From Polaribacter sp. Hel_I_88 (GTDB lineage: Bacteria; Bacteroidota; Bacteroidia; Flavobacteriales; Flavobacteriaceae), in the NCBI RefSeq assembly GCF_000687935.1, contig NZ_JHZZ01000001.1:1-64000 (forward strand): a DNA stretch of 64,000 nt, given 5' to 3'. The translations under genes and the position numbers were made by a program. This document shows positions 52,884 to 61,997 of this stretch, in pieces (position 1 is the first letter of the stretch; the number at the start of each line of letters is the position of its first letter). Below the pieces are notes generated by a model that saw nothing but the letters and a program-made list of their open reading frames with translations, was not told the origin of the DNA and made no database searches.

Positions 52884-54659
52884 ATGAACATTCAAAAAAC
52901 TATAGAAACCAAAGTAAAAGAAGGTTTTTTAGCTTTATACAATATAGAAATTCCAACTGTAGATTTCCAACCCACTCGTAAAGAATTTGAAGGAGATATT
53001 ACTGTGGTTGTGTTTCCTTTATTACGTTATAAAAAAGGCAATCCTGTTGCTATAGGTGAAGATTTAGGAAAGTATTTAGTAGAAAATATTGAAGAAATAA
53101 CAAATTTTAATGTTGTAAAAGGCTTTTTGAATTTAGTGGTTGATGATGCTTTTTATCTCAACTTTTTCAATTCAATATATAAAGATTCCAATTTTGGTTT
53201 TGTTTCGCAAAAAGCGGATGAAAAAGCAATAATGGTAGAATATTCATCTCCAAACACCAACAAACCATTGCATTTAGGGCATGTTCGTAATAATTTATTG
53301 GGATATGCTGTTGCAGAAATCATCAAAGCATCAGGTAAAAAAGTATATAAAACTCAAATTATAAACGATAGAGGAATTCATATTTGTAAATCGATGTTGG
53401 CTTGGCAAAAATTTGGCGAAGGAGAAACTCCAGAATCTACAGGTTTAAAAGGCGATAAATTGGTTGGGAATTATTATGTGAAATTCGACCAAGAATATAA
53501 AAAAGAAATTGGCAACTTAGTTGCATCTGGCATTTCTGAAGAAGAAGCAAAAAAACAAGCGCCAATTATTTTAGAAGCACAAGAAATGCTTTTAAAATGG
53601 GAAGCTGGAGACGAAGCTGTTGTATCACTTTGGAAAGAAATGAACTCTTGGGTGTATAAAGGTTTTGACATCACTTATAAAAATATGGGTGTTAATTTTG
53701 ATACGCTTTATTTTGAGAGTGATACGTATTTATTAGGAAAAGATGTAGTTGCCCAAGGATTAGAAAAAGGTGTTTTCTTTAAAAAAGAAGATGGTTCTGT
53801 TTGGTGCGATTTAACAGATGATGGTTTGGACGAGAAAATCGTTTTACGTTCAGATGGTACAGCTGTCTACATGACCCAAGATATTGGAACTGCCATTCAA
53901 CGTGTAAAAGATTTTCCTGATGTTGGAGGAATGGTGTATACTGTTGGTAATGAGCAAGATTATCATTTTCAAGTGTTGTTTTTAATCTTAAAGAAACTAG
54001 GTTTTGATTGGGCAAAACAATTGCATCATTTAAGTTATGGAATGGTAGATTTACCTTCTGGGAAAATGAAATCGAGAGAAGGAACTGTAGTAGATGCAGA
54101 TGATTTAATGACAGAAATGTCTGAAACTGCTAAAGAAATTTCAGAGGAATTAGGGAAACTAGATGGATATTCTGATGAAGAAAAAACAGCATTGTATAAA
54201 ACAATTGGTTTAGGAGCTTTAAAATATTTTGTTTTAAAAGTAGATCCTAAAAAGAGAATTTTGTTTGACCCAAAAAGTTCTGTAGATTTTCAAGGAAATA
54301 CGGGTCCTTTTATGCAATATACGTATGCTAGAATTCAGTCGATTATCAGAAAAGCAGATTTTGATTATTCGAATCCTGTTGTTGTAACATTACACGAAAA
54401 AGAGAAGGAATTATTAAAACAATTAGCATTATATCCTGAAACAATTCAATTAGCTGCTGCAAATTATTCGCCAGCAATTATTGCGAATTACACGTATGAT
54501 TTGGTAAAAGAATTCAACTCTTTTTATCAAAATGTATCTATTTTAGGAGAAGATGATCAAAATAAAAAAATATTTAGAGTGCAATTAGCAGATAAAGTTG
54601 CTGAAACTATAAAATCGGCTTTTTCTTTGTTAGGAATTGAAGTTCCTGAAAGAATGTAA
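52884..54659 (+). CDS. argS: Arginyl-tRNA synthetase
   Basis: This 591-aa class I synthetase charges tRNA-Arg. The HIGH-type motif is HLGH in SSPNTNKPLHLGHVRNN, and the late KMSK-equivalent is in DLPSGKMKSREGT. The C-terminal DALR domain contains the anticodon-binding helices and ends at LLGIEVPERM, the normal end of the family. Length is typical. It lies alone between the AAA ATPase and lpdA genes. Confidence 0.96.
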   Translation: MNIQKTIETKVKEGFLALYNIEIPTVDFQPTRKEFEGDITVVVFPLLRYKKGNPVAIGEDLGKYLVENIEEITNFNVVKGFLNLVVDDAFYLNFFNSIYKDSNFGFVSQKADEKAIMVEYSSPNTNKPLHLGHVRNNLLGYAVAEIIKASGKKVYKTQIINDRGIHICKSMLAWQKFGEGETPESTGLKGDKLVGNYYVKFDQEYKKEIGNLVASGISEEEAKKQAPIILEAQEMLLKWEAGDEAVVSLWKEMNSWVYKGFDITYKNMGVNFDTLYFESDTYLLGKDVVAQGLEKGVFFKKEDGSVWCDLTDDGLDEKIVLRSDGTAVYMTQDIGTAIQRVKDFPDVGGMVYTVGNEQDYHFQVLFLILKKLGFDWAKQLHHLSYGMVDLPSGKMKSREGTVVDADDLMTEMSETAKEISEELGKLDGYSDEEKTALYKTIGLGALKYFVLKVDPKKRILFDPKSSVDFQGNTGPFMQYTYARIQSIIRKADFDYSNPVVVTLHEKEKELLKQLALYPETIQLAAANYSPAIIANYTYDLVKEFNSFYQNVSILGEDDQNKKIFRVQLADKVAETIKSAFSLLGIEVPERM

Positions 54660-54815
54660 AAAACTCATTTTAAGCTTTCTAAAATAAAGGAATTGGTATA
54701 AAATAAGTTCGAATTTTATCAATATAAATATGGTAAAAAAAGTAAGCTAAAATTATAGATTAATCAAAATTCAAGAAAAGAATAGTTAAAAAATTAAAAT
54801 AAACAACATCAATAA

Positions 54816-54852
54816 GAAAGTTTAAAAAATTTGTTATTACATTTAAACTTTC
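54816..54852 (+). repeat. Inverted repeat in the lpdA leader
   Basis: GAAAGTTTAAA (54816-54826) and TTTAAACTTTC (54842-54852) form a perfect 11-bp stem with a 15-nt loop, 26 nt before the lpdA ATG. No T run follows, so it is more likely an operator or mRNA 5' structure than a terminator. Confidence 0.45.
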
Positions 54853-54878
54853 AAAGATAAAACTTTTAAAAAATCAAC

Positions 54879-56267
54879 ATGAAATACGACATCATTATTA
54901 TTGGATCTGGACCTGGAGGATATGTAACTGGAATTAGAGCATCTCAATTAGGCTTTAAAGTTGCGATTGTAGAAAAAGAATCTTTAGGAGGTATTTGCCT
55001 AAACTGGGGCTGTATACCAACAAAAGCTTTATTAAAATCTGCACAAGTGTATGATTATTTAAAACATGTGGATCAATATGGTTTAAAAGCAGAATCTATT
55101 GATAAAGATTTTGATGCCGTAATTAAACGAAGCAGAGGTGTTGCAGATGGAATGAGCAAAGGTGTTGCTTTTTTAATGAAGAAAAATAAAATTGATATTA
55201 TTAACGGTTTTGGGAAAGTAAAAACTGGTAAAAAAGTTGATGTTACTGCAGAAGATGGTAAAGTAACAGAATATAGTGCAGATAATATAATTATTGCTAC
55301 TGGTTCAAGATCTAGAGAATTACCAAATTTACCACAAGATGGTGTAAAAGTAATTGAATACAGAAAAGCAATGACATTGCCAAGTCAGCCAAAATCTATG
55401 ATTGTTGTAGGTTCTGGAGCTATTGGTGTTGAGTTTGCACATTTTTATAATACAATGGGTACAGAAGTAACCATTGTAGAATTTCAACCAAATTTAGTTC
55501 CTGTAGAAGATATTGATATTTCAAAACAATTTGAACGTTCAGTAAAAAAAGCAGGAATTAATGTAATGACAAGTTCAGAAGTTTTATCTGTAGATACTTC
55601 TGGAGAAGGTGTTGTTGCTACTGTAAAAACTAAAAAAGGCGAAGAAACTTTAAAAGCAGATATTTTATTATCGGCAGTTGGTATTAAGTCAAACATCGAA
55701 AACATTGGTTTAGAAGATGTTGGAATTATTGTTGACAGAGATAAAATCTTAGTTGATAAATATTATCAAACAAATATACCTGGTTATTATGCTATTGGAG
55801 ATGTTGTTCCTGGACAAGCTTTAGCACACGTTGCTTCTGCAGAAGGAATTACTTGCGTAGAAAAATTAGCAGGTTTGCATACAGAACCAATTGATTATGG
55901 TAACGTTCCTGGTTGTACCTATGCAACTCCAGAAATAGCTTCTGTAGGTATGACAGAGGCAAAAGCAAAAGAAGCTGGTTACGAATTAAAGGTTGGTAAA
56001 TTCCCTTTTTCTGCATCAGGAAAAGCAAAAGCAGCTGGAACTCCAGATGGTTTTGTAAAAGTGATTTTTGATGCAAAATATGGTGAGTGGTTAGGATGCC
56101 ATATGATTGGTGCTGGAGTTACAGATATGATTGCAGAAGCAGTACTTGGTCGTAAACTAGAAACCACTGGTCATGAAGTGCTAAAAACAATACACCCTCA
56201 CCCAACAATGAGTGAAGCTGTAATGGAAGCAGTTGCTGATGCCTATGATGAAGTAATTCATCTATAA
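54879..56267 (+). CDS. lpdA: Dihydrolipoyl dehydrogenase (E3)
   Basis: This 462-aa FAD flavoprotein reoxidises the lipoyl groups of 2-oxoacid dehydrogenase and glycine-cleavage complexes. FAD binding is by IIIGSGPGGYVTG, the redox disulfide is C40/C45 in GGICLNWGCIPTK, NAD binding is by VVGSGAIGVEFA, and the catalytic HPHPTMSE is near the C terminus. No E1 or E2 gene is adjacent. The 219-bp leader holds an 11-bp inverted repeat. Confidence 0.96.
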   Translation: MKYDIIIIGSGPGGYVTGIRASQLGFKVAIVEKESLGGICLNWGCIPTKALLKSAQVYDYLKHVDQYGLKAESIDKDFDAVIKRSRGVADGMSKGVAFLMKKNKIDIINGFGKVKTGKKVDVTAEDGKVTEYSADNIIIATGSRSRELPNLPQDGVKVIEYRKAMTLPSQPKSMIVVGSGAIGVEFAHFYNTMGTEVTIVEFQPNLVPVEDIDISKQFERSVKKAGINVMTSSEVLSVDTSGEGVVATVKTKKGEETLKADILLSAVGIKSNIENIGLEDVGIIVDRDKILVDKYYQTNIPGYYAIGDVVPGQALAHVASAEGITCVEKLAGLHTEPIDYGNVPGCTYATPEIASVGMTEAKAKEAGYELKVGKFPFSASGKAKAAGTPDGFVKVIFDAKYGEWLGCHMIGAGVTDMIAEAVLGRKLETTGHEVLKTIHPHPTMSEAVMEAVADAYDEVIHL

Positions 56268-56303
56268 AAATAGTTGTTTCAAAGAATAAAAAATTAGTAG
56301 TTG

Positions 56304-56321
56304 TATTTTTGATTACTTTTG
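56304..56321 (+). promoter_or_regulatory. Two candidate -7 elements of the exopolysaccharide operon
   Basis: TATTTTTG (56304-56311) and TACTTTTG (56314-56321) both match TAnnTTTG, 10 bp apart and 59-76 nt upstream of the HEAT-protein ATG. No other promoter is visible before the DUF4838 gene, so they may drive all four genes. Confidence 0.45.
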
Positions 56322-56379
56322 TCATAGTTATAATTAATAATCCCTCACTAAACGACTAAATTAAAACCAAATAAAGTAC

Positions 56380-57507
56380 ATGAATTTCGTTGAGTGGTTT
56401 CTTTCTTTTATCTATAAGATAAAAACTTTTCCTCTTATTATACAAATTACCATTGTATTAACAATGGTGTTTATAGTAGCTACGTTAGCTCTTATGATTA
56501 CAATTTATACAATAAGAAGAAGACATAATAGATTACAGAAAACATTAGAAAATAGTGTTCCTGAAATTATTAAATTATTCGCAGATATTCTCTTCACAGA
56601 TAAAAATTATTCTGAACAAGAAATTTTTACTAAATTCGAAGAAATAGTAGATGAAGTTAACAGAGAATCTTTAGATATTGCTGTTGGTGTTTTAGTCGAT
56701 TTTAAAAACGAACACAAAGAATCAGAAAAATACCCACTAATTATTGGTGCTTTAGGAATTGTAGAACATTTAGAAAGAAAATTTGATTCACGTTCTAACA
56801 GTGAAAAAATTGATGCCTTTCAAGAAGCTTTTGTATTAGATTTAAATAAATTTGATTCAAAAGTTTTACGTTATGCCTACAGTAAAAACAAAATGATTCG
56901 AAGTGAAGCAAGAAACTCATACCTTGCATTAAGTACCAATGATCCTTACCGATTTTTCGATGAATTTGATAGAGATTTAAGTAAATGGGATGAAATTGAA
57001 TTGATGCAGTATTTGGAACTTCAAAAAGAAAGAGGTAATTTAGAAGGATTAGGAAAGTGGATTAACTATTCTAAAAACCAATCTTTAGTAGTTTTTCTTA
57101 TAAAAATGGTTGGTTACTTTAAACAACGAGGTATCAACGAAATTTTAATTGAAAAACTTGAAGACGATAATGAAAAAGTTAGAGCAGAAGCTATTTTAAC
57201 ATTAGGAGAACTAAACATCTCTGAAACAGAACAAGAATTAATTGATCGATATTATACTGAGCCAGAAATTTGCCAAGTTGCGATTGTAAAAACTATTAGA
57301 AAATTTAATTCTGGAAAATCATTAAACTTTTTACAAGAAATTTTTGATGAAACAAACAATACTGATACCAAAAAAATTATTGCTGAGGCTATATTAAATT
57401 ATAGTTACGAAGGAAAAATCGCTTTTCAAAATTTAAAAAACACTTTGAAAGGTTTTGATTTAATCATTTTACAGCATATTGAAACTCCTTTAATTAAATA
57501 CAAATAG
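56380..57507 (+). CDS. Membrane-anchored HEAT-repeat protein
   Basis: This 375-aa protein has one N-terminal membrane helix (about 18-46) followed by arginines (TIRRRHNR), placing the rest in the cytoplasm. From about 60 on it is helical, with HEAT-like repeats such as LEDDNEKVRAEAILTLGELN (about 260-280). HEAT scaffolds mediate protein contacts. It ends on the base before the glycosyltransferase ATG, so it is probably a dedicated partner or regulator of that enzyme, in the place PgaD holds in Pga systems. No catalytic motif is seen. Confidence 0.75.
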   Translation: MNFVEWFLSFIYKIKTFPLIIQITIVLTMVFIVATLALMITIYTIRRRHNRLQKTLENSVPEIIKLFADILFTDKNYSEQEIFTKFEEIVDEVNRESLDIAVGVLVDFKNEHKESEKYPLIIGALGIVEHLERKFDSRSNSEKIDAFQEAFVLDLNKFDSKVLRYAYSKNKMIRSEARNSYLALSTNDPYRFFDEFDRDLSKWDEIELMQYLELQKERGNLEGLGKWINYSKNQSLVVFLIKMVGYFKQRGINEILIEKLEDDNEKVRAEAILTLGELNISETEQELIDRYYTEPEICQVAIVKTIRKFNSGKSLNFLQEIFDETNNTDTKKIIAEAILNYSYEGKIAFQNLKNTLKGFDLIILQHIETPLIKYK

Positions 57508-59073
57508 ATGTTTGAAATTTTCGTAAAAATTTATGAGTATTTTATATTTTTCTATGCAACTTCTTTAATTTTAAGTTACATAGTTTTAGCTATATTTTCT
57601 TTCATAGCAATCAATAGATATAAAAGTTATAATACTGATATTGATGATGAAGAATTATTAGGTTCGCCTCTTGCCCCAGGTATTTCTGTAATTGCACCAG
57701 CTTATAACGAAGAAAAAACAATTATTGTAAATGTAAAATCTTTACTAACCTTAAACTACCCACTTTTTGAGGTAATTATTGTAAACGATGGTAGTAAAGA
57801 CAAAACATTAGACCTACTTATAAAAGAATTTGATTTAGTTGAGGCACCTTTTGCTTATGTAGAAAAAATTAAAACAAAGCCTTACAAAAGAACATTTAAA
57901 TCTCAGAATCCTAAATACGAAATTTTAACAATTATTGATAAAGAAAATGGAGGTACTAAAGCAGATGCCTTTAATGCAGGTCTTAATGCATCTGTATTTC
58001 CATATTATCTAAACACAGATGTAGATTGTATTTTAGCAAGGAATACGCTTACTAAAATGATTAAACCAATTTTAAGTTCTAAAGTTACTGTTATTGCAGT
58101 AGGTGCAACTTTAAGAATGTCTAATAATTGTGAAATTGAAGAAGGAATTATTACAAGAGTAAGACCTCCAAAAGCATTAATTCCACGTTTTCAAGAATTA
58201 GAATATATTAGATCTTACCTTTTAGGAAAAATGGGGTGGGAATTAATAAACTCTGTTCCTAATGTATCTGGAGGTTTAGGAATGTTTGATAAAGATATTG
58301 CTATTAAAGCTGGTGGTTATGGAGCAGATTCGCATGCAGAAGACATGGATATGATGACACGTATGGCTGCACATATGATGAACAACAGACTTGATTATAA
58401 AATTGGCTATATTCCTCTTTCTTGTTGTTGGACAGAAGGACCACCAAACATCCAAATTTTAGGAAGACAAAGAACAAGATGGGCCAGTGGATTATTTCAA
58501 ATGTTTAGTGACCATAGAAAAATATTATTTAACCCAAGTTATAAAAGATTGGGTTTAATTACATTTCCATATATTTTTATATATGAGTTTTTAGCACCAA
58601 TTATAGAAGCTTTTGGTATACTATTTTCTATATTCTTATTATTTTATGGTTATGTAAACTGGAATTTTGCACCATTAATCCTATTGTATTCTTACACATT
58701 TGCAATTATGATTTCATCAATTGTAATTATTTGGGATCAAATGACGTTTAAGTATTATAATACCACTAAAGAAGTTCTTACTTTATTTTTAACCGCTTTT
58801 ATTGAGCCATTTTTATATCACCCTATGATCATGTTTTTCTCTTTAAAAGGATATTTCAGTTACGTTACCTCTCAAGAACTTGCTTGGGGTACAATGACTA
58901 GAAAAGGATTTGATAACGAAGATGATAAAAAGAAGAAATCTGACAGTAGTAACGACAATAATAACGATCAGAACAATAACTCTGGAGGTTCGAATGAAAA
59001 GAAACCTAACATTTTTGAAAGATTAAAAAAAGATAAAAGCTCAGATTCAGATTTTGAGCCTATAAAAACATAA
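57508..59073 (+). CDS. Processive family 2 glycosyltransferase (PgaC/NfrB-like)
   Basis: This 521-aa inner-membrane synthase has a membrane helix at about 15-36. The GT2 domain has D94 (IVNDGSKDK), the DVD at 171-173 (LNTDVDC), E278-D279 (HAEDMD) and the processive-synthase motif RQRTRW (320-325). Several helices follow at about 345-450. This set of motifs is shared with poly-GlcNAc, hyaluronan and cellulose synthases, so it should build and extrude a linear polysaccharide. The tail from about 475 is disordered (Asp/Asn/Ser/Lys rich). The sugar is unknown. It lies directly between the HEAT and TPR genes. Confidence 0.85.
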   Translation: MFEIFVKIYEYFIFFYATSLILSYIVLAIFSFIAINRYKSYNTDIDDEELLGSPLAPGISVIAPAYNEEKTIIVNVKSLLTLNYPLFEVIIVNDGSKDKTLDLLIKEFDLVEAPFAYVEKIKTKPYKRTFKSQNPKYEILTIIDKENGGTKADAFNAGLNASVFPYYLNTDVDCILARNTLTKMIKPILSSKVTVIAVGATLRMSNNCEIEEGIITRVRPPKALIPRFQELEYIRSYLLGKMGWELINSVPNVSGGLGMFDKDIAIKAGGYGADSHAEDMDMMTRMAAHMMNNRLDYKIGYIPLSCCWTEGPPNIQILGRQRTRWASGLFQMFSDHRKILFNPSYKRLGLITFPYIFIYEFLAPIIEAFGILFSIFLLFYGYVNWNFAPLILLYSYTFAIMISSIVIIWDQMTFKYYNTTKEVLTLFLTAFIEPFLYHPMIMFFSLKGYFSYVTSQELAWGTMTRKGFDNEDDKKKKSDSSNDNNNDQNNNSGGSNEKKPNIFERLKKDKSSDSDFEPIKT

Positions 59074-59090
59074 ATTACCGATTATTAGTT

Positions 59091-61976
59091 ATGAAAATAA
59101 ATAAATCCATTTTTATTTTTATTGTGATATTACTTTCACAATTAAATATTTATTCTCAGGTATTTGATTCTTCGGATTTATATTTCGAAGAAGCTAAAAA
59201 AGATATTGCAGAACAAAACTTTACGAAAGCTGCAAAAATGAGCTGGAGAGGACTACAAATTTCTAGAGAAGATCTAGATTTAAAAGTTCTTTTAGGAAAA
59301 GCAAATCTTCAACTTGGTAAATACGATACTGCAAGATATGTATTAAAACAAGTTTACGATAAACGACGAAAAGATATTGATGTATTACAATATTTAGTAA
59401 CCATAGAGCAAACAACTCAAAGATATTCTGATGCTATTTGTTTTGTAAACGAATTATTAGAAATTACTCCTTATAGTAGAGGCTGGCATTTACGTAAAAT
59501 AGAAATCTACAAAGAAATGGGTAATTTTGAAGAAGCAGAAAGAGCTTTAAAAAGAATTTACCAAATTTATCCTAATGATACTGAAATAGAAAGCAGGTAT
59601 AATTACATTATGATAGGTGATGGAAATGATGCCTTAAAAAATAAAAATTACGATGATGCTAACCAAATCTATAAAACGATTATCGATAATAATCCATCTA
59701 ACAAAGACGCATATTTAGGGTTAATTCGAAATGAGATTTTAAAAGGAAATCCAGAAGTTGCACTTCAATACACAAACAGATCTCTTTTAGAATTACCATC
59801 TGATAGAGAATTAGTAGAAAAAAAGGTTGGTTTATTAGAACAATTAGGCAGACATGAAGAAGCTATCGTTTATATAAAAACAGATCCTAGTGTTAGTGCA
59901 GATAAGTTTCCTGAATTGCACTCTAAAACTTTACCTTATTTAATGCAGCAATCTGCAAGTTTTAATGAATACAATGATACTTATGAAATAAATAAGAAAT
60001 TAGCAGAAATGAATGGCAATTCAGAATCTACAACCTATGTTATTAATAACGCTTTAGGAAAAGGATATGATATTGATGCTGAATATTTCTTAAAGAAAAA
60101 CATCAAAAGAAACCCAAATAATAAAAAATTCTTAGTTCAATTAAAAGAACTTTATAGACCAATAAAAGATAAGGAAAGGTTTGAAAAAGAAGTAATTGAA
60201 CTACATGAAAAATTTCCTAATGATTCTGACATTACAGCAGATTATAATTTGGTAATGTACAACAGAGCAAAACAGTTTGTTATAAATAAACAATATAGTG
60301 AAGCTCTAGAAATTTTTAACGAATTGATAAACTTTCCAGATTTTACAGAAGAATCTGAAAGTCAAATTTTTGGTATTTATCTACTACAAGAAAGATATGA
60401 TGAAGCTACAGATCAAATCGATAAATTAATTGGTTTGGCTCCAGATGATCCAGATTATTTAGAAAAAAAATCTACCCTTTATCAACAAATGGAATTATTT
60501 GATGATGCTTTAGAGATTACAAGATCATTAGAACAAAACTATCCATTAGAACAAAGATACCCAACTTTATATGTAAGTCAAGTAGAAGCGTATGCTACGT
60601 ATTTAATGAGAGAACAAAGATATAGAGCTGTATTACCATTGGTAGAAGATGGTTTAACAAGAGAAAATAACAATAAAAGATTATTAGACATTGCCATAAA
60701 CGCATCTTCTGCAATACCAGATTATGAAAGAGGAATCAATTATGGAAAAAGTGCCTTAAGTTTTTATCCAAATAATAAAAACTTTAAGCTAAAATTAGCT
60801 AATCTATACTCTCAAAACAAACAATATGATGAGGCTAAAGGTGTTTTAGATTCTTTAAGAACTGTATATGTTTATGATAGAAACGTTAAAAATGCACTAG
60901 CTGAAGTTTTATTTTACAGAGCAAGAAACCAGGAAGAAGAAGGATTAGTTGATGAAGCTTTAGTAAATTATGACTCTGCAGTAGCTTTAAATCCAGCTGA
61001 TAGAGGTTCATTAATGAGAATGGTAAATTTACACATTACTCAAAAACCAAATGATGAATCTTTAGAATTTATTAATGAAAAACTAGAAAAAACACCCGAA
61101 GATAATTTCTTAAAATATAAAAAAGGGATAGTTTTTGAATTATTACAACAATATGATTCTGCTTATTATTATCAAAAATTTAGAGAAATTGATAATCCTT
61201 ATGAAAAACAACAATGGGAATTAGCGTTGGAAGTTTTAAGAGCGGCAAAACTAAAAAATCAGTTAGCAGCAACGTACTCTCAAGCCTCTGCAGATTCTAC
61301 TGCTTTTAGTACATCTTTAGCAAGTTTAAGTTACAGTCATAAATACGATGATAAAAACTCATTTGGAGCTAATTTAAATTATGCAGCAAGAAGATCTGGT
61401 GTTGGTGTTCAAGGAGGTGTTAATTATTCTAGAATATTCTCACCTACTTTATATGCAGATGTTGGTGTTTTATTGGGAAACCTGTTTTTTCCTAAATTCG
61501 TTCTATATGGAAACGCTTATAAAGGTTTAGATAATGATTATGAAGTTCAAGCTGGTGTTCGATTTTTAAGGTTACAAAACGATATAAACTTTTTTAGTAT
61601 TCATGGAGGGGTTTCTAGAACTTGGGAAGATATTTGGTTAAATGCCAAATTAACATTAATGAGAGATGATCAATTTAATTACTTTAATTTTGCAACACAA
61701 ACAAGAATTAACGTAAACCCAAGAAAAGATTATGTAAGCTTTATTGTTTCTTTTGGTAGTGCTCCTTTCAACGATCAATTACCTGAAGCAGAAGCAGCTT
61801 TTTTGAACTTTTCTAACGTACTTGTTGGAGCTGGATATGGATACAATATTTCTCCAAAAACATCATTGATATTTAATGGATCTTGGATTAACTTTCAAAG
61901 TCCAGTAACTGATAGTAATGCTCTAGCTTTTATAAATGTTTATAACGTTTCTATTACTATTGTAACAAAATTTTAA
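59091..61976 (+). CDS. TPR plus YaiO-like beta-barrel outer-membrane protein (PgaA/NfrA-like)
   Basis: This 961-aa protein has a signal peptide (about 1-22). A long superhelix of tetratricopeptide repeats (about 28-720; for example NFEEAERALKRIYQIYPNDT) is followed by a C-terminal beta-barrel (about 740-961). The barrel starts FSTSLASLSYSHKYDDKNSF and ends in VSITIVTKF, resembling the YaiO family. The order TPR then barrel is that of PgaA and NfrA, which export or expose synthase-made polysaccharides. It begins 17 bp after the glycosyltransferase stop. The exported glycan is unknown. Confidence 0.8.
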   Translation: MKINKSIFIFIVILLSQLNIYSQVFDSSDLYFEEAKKDIAEQNFTKAAKMSWRGLQISREDLDLKVLLGKANLQLGKYDTARYVLKQVYDKRRKDIDVLQYLVTIEQTTQRYSDAICFVNELLEITPYSRGWHLRKIEIYKEMGNFEEAERALKRIYQIYPNDTEIESRYNYIMIGDGNDALKNKNYDDANQIYKTIIDNNPSNKDAYLGLIRNEILKGNPEVALQYTNRSLLELPSDRELVEKKVGLLEQLGRHEEAIVYIKTDPSVSADKFPELHSKTLPYLMQQSASFNEYNDTYEINKKLAEMNGNSESTTYVINNALGKGYDIDAEYFLKKNIKRNPNNKKFLVQLKELYRPIKDKERFEKEVIELHEKFPNDSDITADYNLVMYNRAKQFVINKQYSEALEIFNELINFPDFTEESESQIFGIYLLQERYDEATDQIDKLIGLAPDDPDYLEKKSTLYQQMELFDDALEITRSLEQNYPLEQRYPTLYVSQVEAYATYLMREQRYRAVLPLVEDGLTRENNNKRLLDIAINASSAIPDYERGINYGKSALSFYPNNKNFKLKLANLYSQNKQYDEAKGVLDSLRTVYVYDRNVKNALAEVLFYRARNQEEEGLVDEALVNYDSAVALNPADRGSLMRMVNLHITQKPNDESLEFINEKLEKTPEDNFLKYKKGIVFELLQQYDSAYYYQKFREIDNPYEKQQWELALEVLRAAKLKNQLAATYSQASADSTAFSTSLASLSYSHKYDDKNSFGANLNYAARRSGVGVQGGVNYSRIFSPTLYADVGVLLGNLFFPKFVLYGNAYKGLDNDYEVQAGVRFLRLQNDINFFSIHGGVSRTWEDIWLNAKLTLMRDDQFNYFNFATQTRINVNPRKDYVSFIVSFGSAPFNDQLPEAEAAFLNFSNVLVGAGYGYNISPKTSLIFNGSWINFQSPVTDSNALAFINVYNVSITIVTKF

Positions 61977-61997
61977 ACATATAATTTTATTATAATT